NCBI GenBank assembly: GCA_036171275.1
Contig: JAVHQT010000016.1
Coordinates: forward strand, 1 to 57,500
DNA from: PALSA-1006 sp036171275
Lineage (GTDB): Bacteria; Pseudomonadota; Gammaproteobacteria; Burkholderiales; Gallionellaceae
Direction of reading: 5' to 3'
Length of the DNA: 57,500 nt
In this document: positions 42,286 to 51,617 of the stretch, one piece after another
Layout of the letters: every line of letters starts with the position of its first letter
Numbering within the stretch: position 1 is the stretch's first letter
Notes under the pieces: model-generated
Database searches by the model: none
What the model was told of the DNA's origin: nothing
Seen by the model: only the letters and a program-made list of their open reading frames with translations
Program-made: the position numbers and the translations under genes

Positions 42286-45200
42286 GTGGCCAAAATCACT
42301 GCAAGCAAACTCATTAAATCTGAAACCAGCCAGTCCAAAAAAATATCTGAAACGCCGATCAATTCGACGGTTGAAGAACAAAATTTTATCGCGCAACAAG
42401 TCAGCAAAAAACCCAGAAAGCCGCGCAAAGTCACGCTCACTCCAGCAGACAACAAGCTAAGCGCCCCGCTCACTCCGCTGGTGGAAGAACGCAATTTTAT
42501 TGTCGGCATTGGTGCTTCGGCGGGTGGATTGGAAGCGCTTTCTGATTTAATCGGTGTGCTGCCGGACGATTTGGGTTTGCCTTATATCGTCGTCCAACAT
42601 TTATCGCCCACGCATCGCAGCATGATGGTGCCGTTGTTGGCGCGGGAAACGTCGATGCTGGTGAAAGATGCCGAAGATGGCGAAACGCCGTTGCCAAACG
42701 TGATTTATGTCACGCCGGCCAACTGGAATATCATCATGAAAGACGGGGTGATGCGCCTGTTGGTGCCGGGCAAAACCGTATTACCCAAACCATCGGCCAC
42801 CGCATTATTCAATTCACTGGCGGAAGAAAAAGGCGAAGATGCCATTGGCGTGATTTTATCCGGCACGGGTTCGGATGGCGCGGCTGGGATTGCCGCGATT
42901 AAAGCCGCCGGTGGTTTTACCTTTGCCCAGAATCCTGAAGCAGCCAAATACAGTGGTATGCCGCAATCAGCGATTAGCACCGGTTGCGTGGAATGGGTGC
43001 TGACCTGCAAAGGCATTGCTGAAGAAATTACCGCCATTGCCCGCGCCCACGGCTTAATCAATCGCACTGCCAAACAAGAAAATGCGCCAGCCACCCTGAA
43101 GGGCTTGCTGCAAATGGTGTACAAACAATCCAAAATCGACTTTTCCGGCTACAAAGAAGCGACCTTATCGCGCCGTGTTGAGCGCCGCATGGCTGCAAAC
43201 CGCTTGAATAATCTGGCCGCCTATTTCGATTTTTGCAATAAAAATCCCGACGAACTCAATAAATTAAGTAAAGATATTCTCATTTCCGTCACGGCCTTTT
43301 TTCGGGATCGAAATAGCTTTGATGGGTTGCATAAAATTCTGGCGGAAATCGTTGCTGCAAAAGAACCGGGCGATGAAATTCGTATCTGGGTGCCGGCGTG
43401 CGCCACCGGTGAAGAAGCCTATTCAATCGGCATTCTCGTCGCAGATATTTTAGGCGGCAAAATTAACGACTATCGCATTCAAATTTTTGCCACCGACATC
43501 GATATGGACGCGATGGCAGTGGCGCGCAAAGGCATTTATGCTGAATCGGCGCTGTCAGAAGTGAGCGCTGAAATAACCACGCGTTACTTCACCAAAAAAA
43601 GTGATGTGTATGAAATCGCGCGCCCCATTCGCGACATGGTGGTGTTTGCGCGTCAAGATTTAGTGTTAGATCCGCCTTTTTTGCGCCTAGATTTGGTGAG
43701 CTGTCGCAATTTATTAATCTACTTTCAGCCGCTGCTACAAACACGCGTGCTGTCAATTTTTCACTTTGCGCTGCGCCCTGCTGCCTATTTATTTTTGGGC
43801 AAATCTGAAAGCATTGTCCATCAAGACAATCTTTTTTCGCCGGTCAGCAAGGAAGCGCGCATTTTCAAACGCGTCGCAGCGAAAGACCAAATTATTCCGA
43901 TTCCGCTGTATTCCAGCCAAGAGGCAGGCGCGGGACCGAAACAGCCTATTACCATCGCCGAACGCACGCAACGCAAGCATGAAAGTAAATTGCAAAAAGC
44001 GCTTTCGGAGATTTACGCCCCGCCCAGTGTGCTGATTAACAAAGACATGGACGTGGTTGAAATTCACGGGGATATGCAAAGTTTTTTACAATTTCCGTCC
44101 GGCAAATTTGACATGAATTTGGCGCAACTGCTGCGCCGCGAATGGCGCACCGAAGTGCAAACGCTGGTGCATCACGCCGACATGAAGCACACCATTGCCA
44201 TGGGACGCATCCGTCCAATTAAAAATAGAGCCGGTCACAGCGTCAAGATCGAAGTACATCCTGTGGTTTCGCGCGACGATCAGAAACAGTTTTTAATCAG
44301 CTTTATTTCGCTCACCACGCAAGTAGGCAGTGCGCCAGCAGCCGATCATCCTTTGGCGAATAACAGCGAGCTAGAAGACGAACTCATCGCCACGCGCGAA
44401 CACTTGCAAACCGTCATTGAGGAGCTGGAAACCTCGAATGAAGAATTGCAGGCACTAAATGAAGAAATGCAGGCTGCCAACGAAGAATTGCAATCGTCGA
44501 ACGAAGAATTGGAAGCCTCAAATGAAGAGCTTCAGTCCACCAATGAAGAGCTGACCACAGTCAATCAGGAATTGATTGTCAAAGGCAGTGAGTTAAGCCT
44601 CGTCAACACCGAGTTGGAAAACCTGCAAAATAGCACCGGCTTTTCACTGATTTTACTGGATCAAGATTTGCGTTTGCAACGCTATAACAAAGAAGCCGCC
44701 GCTTTGTTTGGCTTCACCGTTCACACGCTTGGCAGGTCGATTCCCGCGCTTTCACTTCCCGTTATCGAAGTGTTGGGAACGGCGAAATTAGCGATGACAG
44801 ATGGCATTAAACGTCAGCAACAAATTAGTTTTAACAACAAACATTACAACGTGTTGTGCTTTCCTTATACCTCGCAAGATCAAACGCTAGGCGGTGTCAT
44901 CATCACTTTTATTGATGAAACAGAATTGATTACCGCGCAACATAACATCGCTTCCAGCCAAGATCGCTTAATCGGCGTCATGCAAAATTCGCCTATGCTG
45001 ATTACCATCAAAGATACGGCAGGACACTACGAGTTTGTCAATAAGGCTTTCGAAAACCTATTCAATTTAGAGCAAAGCGCGGTGATGGGTAAAGCAGATT
45101 CCCAGCTTTTTTCGGATGAATTGTCCACCGTGTTTGAAAAATTGCATTTTGCTGTCTTACATAAAAAAACACGTGTCGAAGTGGAAGAACACGTCAGTCT

Positions 45201-46986
45201 GGGCAATCAAGACTATTGGTTCGATTTTATTTGCTATCCGCTCAATGACGAACATGGCTCAATTAAAGCAGTGTGCTGCCAAATGATTAACGTCACTGGG
45301 CGCAAAGAATTGGACGAGCAGAAAAAGCTCACCGCAACCTTCTTTGATGCCGCCAGCGAGGGCATTCTCATTACCGACAGCCAGCAAAATATCATTAAGG
45401 TCAATCCAGCTTTCAGCAAAGTAACCGGTTATGACGCTGCGGAGACACTGGGGCAAACCCCTAGAATGTTCAGCTCTGGCAAGCAAAACGCTGATTTTTA
45501 TAACGCCATGTGGAAACATTTAACTACCCACGGTTGGTGGCAGGGTGAACTGTGGAATCGACACAAAAATGGCAATATCTATCTGGAATGGTTAACCATC
45601 AACGCCGTCAAAAATGAACACGGTGAACTGACCAATTACATCGCGATCTTTTCCGACATTACCCTGATTAAAGCCTCTCAAGAACGGCTTGAGTTTATGG
45701 TGGCACATGACGAACTGACCTCGCTGCCCAACCGCAACGAACTCAAAGGCCGCTTGGCACAAGCCTATGCGCGCTCGAAAAGACGCGAGGGAACATTTGC
45801 GCTGATGTTTATTGATTTGGACAATTTCAAAAACGTAAACGACAACCTAGGGCACGACGCAGGCGATATGCTGCTACAACAAACCGCTGAGCGGCTCAAT
45901 GTTTGTGTGCGCGGCGAAGATACCGTGGCGCGCATTGGCGGCGATGAGTTTAATGTGCTGCTAGAAGACGTGACTGAAACCCAGATTGCCAATACCGCAC
46001 AGCGGATTTTGGATCATATTTCCAAACCCTATTTAATCAAAGACCAACAGGTTTTTGTCTCTGCCAGCATCGGCATCGCGGTCTATCCCAAGGATGCGGA
46101 AGACTTGGAAACCCTGACTAAATATGCCGATTCCGCCATGTATCAAGCCAAAGACAAAGGCAAAGATAGTTACCAATTTTTTACAGCCGATATGCGCGAA
46201 CAAATCGGCTATCGCATCAATTTGGAAAATGCGCTGCACAAAGCGATTGCTGCCAACGAATTAAAATTGGTGTATCAGCCAGAATTTGATTTGCGAACCG
46301 GAAACCTAATCGGCGCGGAAGCCTTGCTGCGCTGGAATAGCCCGATTTATGGCACGGTCAGTCCAGCGGAATTTATTCCGATTGCCGAAGAGTCCGACTT
46401 AATTTTGGAAATTGGCGAATGGGTCATCGAACAAGCTGCCGCGCAGCTCAATCAATGGCGTAAAAACGAGGTCGCTTTACCGGGCACGCTATTTGTCAAC
46501 GTCGCGCCGCGTCAATTAATGCGCCAACCCCTATTGGCTATTCTGACCCGGCAATTGCAAAAAAATCATTTGCCGGCGCGCGCCCTTGGCATTGAAATCA
46601 CGGAACGAACCTTAATCGACAGCAGCGACGAACTCGCTCGCAAGTTACATAAAATTGAACTGGAAGAAATACCGATTGCCATTGACGATTTCGGCACGGG
46701 CTATTCTTCCCTGTCCTATCTCAAATCATTTCCGATTTCTTTCCTCAAAATTCCCAATCAATTTGTGGATGGGATTGTCTTGGACGAAAGTGATAAAGCA
46801 ATAGCCACGGCGATTCACGGCGTAAGTACCGCCTTGAATTTAAAGACGATTGCCGAAGCCATCGAAACGCAAGCGCAGTTGGATGTGTTACGTGAAATTG
46901 GCTGTCATAGCGGGCAAGGCTATTTGCTTGGCAAACCGGTTGATCCAGAAACTTTTGTACAGCTTTTTATCCAGCAACCAAAATAG
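42286..46986 (+). CDS. CheB-CheR-PAS-GGDEF-EAL hybrid signalling protein
   Basis: 1566 residues, no membrane helix. Domains in order: a CheB methylesterase (about 68-255; catalytic Ser in GASAGG, His in QHLSP, Asp in GTGSDG); a CheR methyltransferase (about 272-510; ACATGEEAYS, FATDID, CRNLLIYF); a spacer; a long coiled coil of NEEL repeats (about 695-782); three PAS domains (about 785-1125); a GGDEF domain (GGDEF near 1218, RGED inhibitory site five residues before it); and an EAL domain (about 1315-1560; EALLRW, EITE, DDFGTGYSS, AEAIE, GQGYLLGKP). All catalytic residues I can name are present, so both making and breaking c-di-GMP are possible. The LKID motif of the EAL domain is LKIP. Confidence 0.95.
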   Translation: MAKITASKLIKSETSQSKKISETPINSTVEEQNFIAQQVSKKPRKPRKVTLTPADNKLSAPLTPLVEERNFIVGIGASAGGLEALSDLIGVLPDDLGLPYIVVQHLSPTHRSMMVPLLARETSMLVKDAEDGETPLPNVIYVTPANWNIIMKDGVMRLLVPGKTVLPKPSATALFNSLAEEKGEDAIGVILSGTGSDGAAGIAAIKAAGGFTFAQNPEAAKYSGMPQSAISTGCVEWVLTCKGIAEEITAIARAHGLINRTAKQENAPATLKGLLQMVYKQSKIDFSGYKEATLSRRVERRMAANRLNNLAAYFDFCNKNPDELNKLSKDILISVTAFFRDRNSFDGLHKILAEIVAAKEPGDEIRIWVPACATGEEAYSIGILVADILGGKINDYRIQIFATDIDMDAMAVARKGIYAESALSEVSAEITTRYFTKKSDVYEIARPIRDMVVFARQDLVLDPPFLRLDLVSCRNLLIYFQPLLQTRVLSIFHFALRPAAYLFLGKSESIVHQDNLFSPVSKEARIFKRVAAKDQIIPIPLYSSQEAGAGPKQPITIAERTQRKHESKLQKALSEIYAPPSVLINKDMDVVEIHGDMQSFLQFPSGKFDMNLAQLLRREWRTEVQTLVHHADMKHTIAMGRIRPIKNRAGHSVKIEVHPVVSRDDQKQFLISFISLTTQVGSAPAADHPLANNSELEDELIATREHLQTVIEELETSNEELQALNEEMQAANEELQSSNEELEASNEELQSTNEELTTVNQELIVKGSELSLVNTELENLQNSTGFSLILLDQDLRLQRYNKEAAALFGFTVHTLGRSIPALSLPVIEVLGTAKLAMTDGIKRQQQISFNNKHYNVLCFPYTSQDQTLGGVIITFIDETELITAQHNIASSQDRLIGVMQNSPMLITIKDTAGHYEFVNKAFENLFNLEQSAVMGKADSQLFSDELSTVFEKLHFAVLHKKTRVEVEEHVSLGNQDYWFDFICYPLNDEHGSIKAVCCQMINVTGRKELDEQKKLTATFFDAASEGILITDSQQNIIKVNPAFSKVTGYDAAETLGQTPRMFSSGKQNADFYNAMWKHLTTHGWWQGELWNRHKNGNIYLEWLTINAVKNEHGELTNYIAIFSDITLIKASQERLEFMVAHDELTSLPNRNELKGRLAQAYARSKRREGTFALMFIDLDNFKNVNDNLGHDAGDMLLQQTAERLNVCVRGEDTVARIGGDEFNVLLEDVTETQIANTAQRILDHISKPYLIKDQQVFVSASIGIAVYPKDAEDLETLTKYADSAMYQAKDKGKDSYQFFTADMREQIGYRINLENALHKAIAANELKLVYQPEFDLRTGNLIGAEALLRWNSPIYGTVSPAEFIPIAEESDLILEIGEWVIEQAAAQLNQWRKNEVALPGTLFVNVAPRQLMRQPLLAILTRQLQKNHLPARALGIEITERTLIDSSDELARKLHKIELEEIPIAIDDFGTGYSSLSYLKSFPISFLKIPNQFVDGIVLDESDKAIATAIHGVSTALNLKTIAEAIETQAQLDVLREIGCHSGQGYLLGKPVDPETFVQLFIQQPK

Positions 46987-47007
46987 TCAACCTGAAAAAT
47001 AAGTGAT

Positions 47008-47023
47008 TATAATCAATAAGTTA
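47008..47023 (+). promoter_or_regulatory. IHF-like repeat motif, exact copy
   Basis: TATAATCAATAAGTTA in the 176-nt spacer before holC, with GAAAAATAAGTG upstream. Confidence 0.55.
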
Positions 47024-47162
47024 TAAAAAAATTTGCCGCTGGCATCAAGAAGAAATCAGTGCGTCCCTAAATTTTGCTAAAATGCGGCTTCAGCTATTTG
47101 AGCCGATTTTCGAGCATGACCCGCAACGTCCACTGCTCGAAAGCAACCTTTCCCCCGATGCC

Positions 47163-47591
47163 ATGACCAAAGTTGATTTTTACACCGGCAGTGCCGATAA
47201 ATTACACAGTGCTTGCCAACTGAGTCAGCGCGCCTTGCAAAATAATTTGCGGGTTTTTGTGCATACGCCAAGCGAAAATTTGGCGCAACAGCTGGATAAA
47301 ATGTTGTGGCATATTCCGCACACCAGCTTTATGCCGCACTGTTTTAGCCAAGATGCAGAAGCCGTGACCGCGCCCATTGTGCTGGGTTGGGATGAAAATT
47401 TCCCTCATTCAGACTTGTTAATTAGCCTCGATTTACAGGTTTTACCTTTTTTTAGTCGCTTTGACCGCCTGATTGAAATCGTCGGCGCAACGGAAGAAGA
47501 AGTCGCTTTGGGGCGCGAACGCTACACATTTTATCGAGAACGCGGTTACGAAATCCGTCATATCGATCTGCGCGCCTCCACCCATGCCTAA
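47163..47591 (+). CDS. holC: DNA polymerase III chi subunit
   Basis: 142 residues: VDFYTGSADKLHSACQLSQRAL, then QQLDKMLWHIPHTSFMPH and a C-terminal FYRERGYEIRHIDLR. Chi binds psi and SSB in the clamp-loader complex. I chose the ATG at 47163, which gives the family start; the frame is open from 47082. No clear ribosome-binding site precedes it. The open frame leading into valS begins inside its last codons. Confidence 0.88.
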   Translation: MTKVDFYTGSADKLHSACQLSQRALQNNLRVFVHTPSENLAQQLDKMLWHIPHTSFMPHCFSQDAEAVTAPIVLGWDENFPHSDLLISLDLQVLPFFSRFDRLIEIVGATEEEVALGRERYTFYRERGYEIRHIDLRASTHA

Positions 47592-47994
47592 AAAATCAGC
47601 CCCGTCCATTCCCATTTTAACGGAGGTGATTGGTCATGCGCCGCTCGCCATTCCGGTGCTGACAGAGACCTTAACGATTCCGATTTTGACTGAGGAACTC
47701 TTCATTCCTCTATTGACCGAACTGGCCAATGACATTTATCAACCTATTGATTATAAAGAAGATTTTAAAAAATCAATCACACTTGCCAGTGCCGATATTC
47801 TACCTTTTGCCAACGCGCTGGCGGCACGCATTGAAAGTTGGCTGTTGGCGAATGACGCTTCGAAAACCGCGGCCGAATGGTCAGCACTGCAAGCCGCACT
47901 ACCGGAATTGATTCAGGCGCAATTCTTAGCGCACACCGCTGCGACTGCGTCCTTGGGTATAATCGCACCCTTTTCAGCTTCCCCTTTAACAACC
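47584..47994 (+). other. Unexplained open frame, continuous with valS, with four IP-x-LTE repeats
   Basis: From the ATG at 47584, which overlaps the holC end by 8 nt, the frame runs 137 codons without a stop into valS. It opens with four short repeats, IPILTE, IPVLTE, IPILTE and IPLLTE, then a helical region ending before the usual ValRS start. Small proteins with such repeats exist in Betaproteobacteria (I recall DUF2486-like families). It may be a separate gene that lost its stop, or an N-terminal extension of ValRS. No ribosome-binding site is seen at either start. Confidence 0.55.
47740..47755 (-). promoter_or_regulatory. IHF-like repeat motif, variant, inside the valS upstream frame
   Basis: On the minus strand TATAATCAATAGGTTG, one base off the consensus, with TTTTAAAATCTTC upstream. 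Confidence 0.45.
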
Positions 47995-50823
47995 ATGACT
48001 AACGAACTCGCTAAAAGTTTTGCCCCCAAAGACATCGAAGCACGCTGGTATCCCATTTGGGAAGCAGGCGGCTATTTCAAAGCAGGACAAGATTCGACCA
48101 AAACGGAATCCTTCTGCATTCAGTTACCACCACCGAATGTAACCGGCACGTTGCACATGGGACACGGCTTTAACCAAACGTTGATGGATGCGCTGACCCG
48201 TTACCATCGGATGCGTGGCGATAACACCTTATGGCAACCAGGCACTGATCATGCCGGCATCGCCACGCAAATCGTGGTGGAACGGCAACTGGACGCGCAA
48301 GGTGTTTCACGTCATGACTTGGGACGCGACGCTTTCATCGCAAAAGTATGGGAATGGAAAGCGTATTCCGGCGGCACCATTACTCAACAAATGCGTCGCC
48401 TTGGCACGTCGCCGGACTGGTCGCGTGAGCGCTTTACCATGGACGAAGGACTGTCGAAATCGGTCAGCGCAACGTTTGTGCGCTTGTTTAATGAAGGTCT
48501 AATTTATCGCGGCAAACGCTTGGTCAATTGGGATCCGAAACTGCACACCGCCGTGTCCGATTTGGAAGTGGCGCAGGAAGAAGAAGACGGTTTTATGTAT
48601 CACATTCGCTATCCTTTGGCGGATGGCAGCGGACATTTAATCGTCGCCACCACCCGCCCGGAAACCTTACTCGGTGACGTGGCGGTGATGGTGCATCCCG
48701 ATGATGAGCGCTATCAACATTTGATTGGCAAAGCAGTGTTACTGCCCTTGTGCGACCGAACGATTCCGATTATTGCCGATGATTATGTCGATAAAGCGTT
48801 TGGCACCGGCGTAGTTAAAGTCACGCCAGCACATGACTTTAACGATTATGCAGTGGGACAACGCCACCAGTTGCCGATTATTTCAATCTTGACTTTGGAT
48901 GCAAAAATCAATGAAAACGCCCCAAAGCAATATCGCGGACTAGACCGTTTCGAGGCGCGCAAACAAATTGTCGCTGATTTAGAACAGGCAGGCGTGTTTG
49001 AAAAAGCCGAGAAACACAGAATGAAAGTGCCCCGTGGCGACCGCACCGGCGTGGTCATTGAACCGATGCTAACCGATCAATGGTTCGTCGCCATGCGTAA
49101 ACCGGGTGCAGATGGTCAAAGTATTACCGAGCAAGCGCTGCAATGCGTTGCCAGCGGTGAGATTAAGTTTCACCCCGAAAATTGGGTGAATACTTATAAC
49201 CAATGGCTGAATAACATTCAGGATTGGTGCATTTCGCGCCAATTGTGGTGGGGACATCAGATTCCTGCTTGGTATGGCGTCAACGGCGAAGTGTTTGTCG
49301 CAGAGGACGAAGCGGCGGCGCAAAAATTGGCCGATACAGCCGGTTACACCGGCACACTTAGCCGCGATCAGGACGTGTTAGACACCTGGTTTTCTTCCGC
49401 TTTGTGGCCGTTTTCCACGCTGGATTGGGAGATGGATAAACCGTTCGAGGCGCAAAACGACTTCGTACAAAAATATCTGCCGTCTTCCGTGTTGGTGACC
49501 GGTTTTGACATCATCTTTTTCTGGGTGGCGCGCATGGTGATGATGACCAAACATCTGACCGGAAAAATCCCGTTTAAAGACGTGTATGTGCACGGCTTAA
49601 TCCGCGATGCGGAAGGTCAGAAAATGAGTAAATCCAAAGGCAATGTACTCGATCCCATTGATTTAATTGATGGAATTACCTTGGAGGCGCTGCTAAAAAA
49701 ACGCACCAGCGGCTTGATGAATCCCAAGCAAGCGGAACAAATCGACAAGCGCACCCGCAAAGAATTTCCCGATGGCATTCCGTCCTTTGGCACAGATGCG
49801 TTGCGTTTTACCTTTGCTTCGCTAGCGTCGCCAGGACGTGACATTAAATTTGATATGCAGCGCTGCGAGGGCTATCGCAATTTTTGCAATAAATTATGGA
49901 ATGCCAGTCGCTTTGTGCTGATGAATTGCGAAGGTCACGATGTGGGCTTGGACGACAATTTGCCACGCGACTATTCCTTTGCCGATCAGTGGATGGTGAC
50001 CCGTTTGCAACACGCCGAAACTGAAATGCGCACACATTTTGATGCGTATCGCTTTGACTTTGCCGCACGCACTCTGTATGAATTGGTCTGGGACACTTAC
50101 TGCGATTGGTATTTAGAACTGGCCAAAGTGCAACTTGCTATTGGCTTACCTCAGCAGCAACGTGCCACTAGACGCACTTTGGTTCGCGTGCTGGAAGCAA
50201 TCTTGTGCTTGGCGCATCCGATTATTCCGTTTATCACCGAAGAGTTATGGCAAAAAGTAGCACCGTTGGCGGGCGTTGTCTGCCCAACTGCAGCCGAAAA
50301 AACTGGGCAAGCCGTATCGATTATGTTGCAAACTTATCCGCAAGCCAATCCTGGCTTGATCGCCTTGCCAGCCGTGGAAAAATTCACCTTGCTGCAAGAA
50401 ATGGTCACCGCTTGCCGCAGTTTGCGCAGCGAAATGAATTTATCACCCGCCTTGCGCGTGCCTCTGATTAGTTCCGGCGAAGCCAGCACCCTTGCGTTGT
50501 TCGCGCCCTATTTGCAAGCGCTGACAAAATTAAGCGACGTCAGCATCGTGCCCGAATTACCGGATTCGGATGCCCCGATTGCGCTAATCGGCGACTTCAA
50601 GTTGCTGCTGAAAGTGGAAATTGATGTAACGGCAGAACGGGAACGACTAGACAAAGAAATCACGAGAGTACAAGCAGAAATCAGCAAAGCGAGCAGCAAA
50701 TTAAATACCGAAAGTTTCGTTGCCCGCGCACCGGCAGCAGTAGTCGACCAAGAAAAACAACGCTTGGCGGATTTCAGCAATACGCTGATTCAGTTGCAAT
50801 CTCAACGCAATAAGGTTTCATAA
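47995..50823 (+). CDS. valS: Valyl-tRNA synthetase
   Basis: 942 residues from the canonical start (MTNELAKSFAPKDIEARWYP). Class I signatures are HMGH (in GTLHMGHGFN) and KMSKS (GQKMSKSKGNVLDP). The editing domain (TTRPETLLGDVAVMVHPDD), the anticodon-binding domain and the C-terminal coiled coil (RLDKEITRVQAEISKA) are all present. It charges tRNA-Val. TATAAT at 47958-47963 may be a promoter within the upstream frame, but no -35 box is clear. crcB starts 4 nt after its stop. Confidence 0.97.
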   Translation: MTNELAKSFAPKDIEARWYPIWEAGGYFKAGQDSTKTESFCIQLPPPNVTGTLHMGHGFNQTLMDALTRYHRMRGDNTLWQPGTDHAGIATQIVVERQLDAQGVSRHDLGRDAFIAKVWEWKAYSGGTITQQMRRLGTSPDWSRERFTMDEGLSKSVSATFVRLFNEGLIYRGKRLVNWDPKLHTAVSDLEVAQEEEDGFMYHIRYPLADGSGHLIVATTRPETLLGDVAVMVHPDDERYQHLIGKAVLLPLCDRTIPIIADDYVDKAFGTGVVKVTPAHDFNDYAVGQRHQLPIISILTLDAKINENAPKQYRGLDRFEARKQIVADLEQAGVFEKAEKHRMKVPRGDRTGVVIEPMLTDQWFVAMRKPGADGQSITEQALQCVASGEIKFHPENWVNTYNQWLNNIQDWCISRQLWWGHQIPAWYGVNGEVFVAEDEAAAQKLADTAGYTGTLSRDQDVLDTWFSSALWPFSTLDWEMDKPFEAQNDFVQKYLPSSVLVTGFDIIFFWVARMVMMTKHLTGKIPFKDVYVHGLIRDAEGQKMSKSKGNVLDPIDLIDGITLEALLKKRTSGLMNPKQAEQIDKRTRKEFPDGIPSFGTDALRFTFASLASPGRDIKFDMQRCEGYRNFCNKLWNASRFVLMNCEGHDVGLDDNLPRDYSFADQWMVTRLQHAETEMRTHFDAYRFDFAARTLYELVWDTYCDWYLELAKVQLAIGLPQQQRATRRTLVRVLEAILCLAHPIIPFITEELWQKVAPLAGVVCPTAAEKTGQAVSIMLQTYPQANPGLIALPAVEKFTLLQEMVTACRSLRSEMNLSPALRVPLISSGEASTLALFAPYLQALTKLSDVSIVPELPDSDAPIALIGDFKLLLKVEIDVTAERERLDKEITRVQAEISKASSKLNTESFVARAPAAVVDQEKQRLADFSNTLIQLQSQRNKVS

Positions 50824-50836
50824 CATCTTGATTATA
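50821..50836 (-). promoter_or_regulatory. IHF-like repeat motif over the valS stop and crcB start
   Basis: On the minus strand TATAATCAAGATGTTA, identical to the copy at 27544; one base off consensus. It overlaps the end of valS and the first codons of crcB. Confidence 0.5.
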
Positions 50837-51211
50837 TTGACATTTTTGGCAATCGGTTTGGGCGCAGCACTGGGCGCTTGGCTACGCTGGGGCTTGGGTT
50901 TGTGGCTCAACGCCAACGGCGCAAATTTACCCTTGGGCACGTTGTCAGCCAATTTAATTGGCGGCTATTTAATCGGACTGGCCATTCTATTTTTTAGCCA
51001 ACAACCGACGCTTTCACCTGAATGGCGTTTATTTATCATCACCGGTTTTTTAGGCGGGCTGACCACGTTTTCCACGTTTTCCGCCGAGGCGGTCGAATTA
51101 CTGTTGCGCGGTCAATATTTATGGCTAACGGGGCATCTGGTCAGCCATTTAGGGGGCTCTTTGCTGATGACCATCTTAGGAATTCAAACAATGAAATACT
51201 GGCAGCACTAA
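50828..51211 (+). CDS. crcB: Fluoride exporter CrcB/Fluc
   Basis: 127 residues with four membrane helices: GLGAALGAWLRWGLGL, GTLSANLIGGYLIGLA, and the conserved TGFLGGLTTFSTFS. Dimeric channels of this family export fluoride. The TTG at 50828 starts it, only 4 nt after valS, with AAGGT about 14 nt upstream. I see no fluoride riboswitch; the gene is probably read from the valS transcript. Confidence 0.93.
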   Translation: MIILTFLAIGLGAALGAWLRWGLGLWLNANGANLPLGTLSANLIGGYLIGLAILFFSQQPTLSPEWRLFIITGFLGGLTTFSTFSAEAVELLLRGQYLWLTGHLVSHLGGSLLMTILGIQTMKYWQH

Positions 51212-51617
51212 CGCCATGCTGATTGAGCCAAATTCAGTTTTATGCCATCGCAACAAAAGCTTACTCATCCCATCTTCAGCCTTCATTTAAAAAGGACAAA
51301 CGCGGCAAACCCAAAATCAGTTAGCCGCAGGCATCAGACAAAAGTGGGTTTTATTCCCTTGATTAAACCGGGTGGCGTAAGTAGCCCGGTGGGGGAGCCT
51401 GTTTTGCCTCGCGCAATTTATCTGACTGTAACTCGATTCATGAACCTCAGTCCGTGCGTAGCAAAATTGACTGAAACAAATCAATCCGTTATGTCTCTTT
51501 GTGGGCGCTAATTTAATCGAACGTACCAAGTTGATTGTGCAAATAAATTTGCACCGGCAATGAACTGAACGGTGAACTGTTTTTTCTAGGATAGACAATC
51601 CAAACCCGCCTAAGCGC
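51212..51617. other. 406-bp convergent spacer
   Basis: Two inverted repeats stand out: ACCGGG..CCCGGT (51367-51390, 12-nt loop) and GTGCAAATAAATTTGCAC (51537-51554, 8-bp arms around AA). Neither has a T-run. No gene is credible. Confidence 0.6.

Noticed and set aside
44400..44580. DNA-level tandem repeat in the large Che/PAS protein gene
   Set aside because: It encodes the usual NEEL coiled-coil repeats of this protein family, so protein structure explains it.
50740..50828. Fluoride riboswitch before crcB
   Set aside because: crcB starts 4 nt after valS, leaving no room, and the riboswitch core is not seen in the end of valS.
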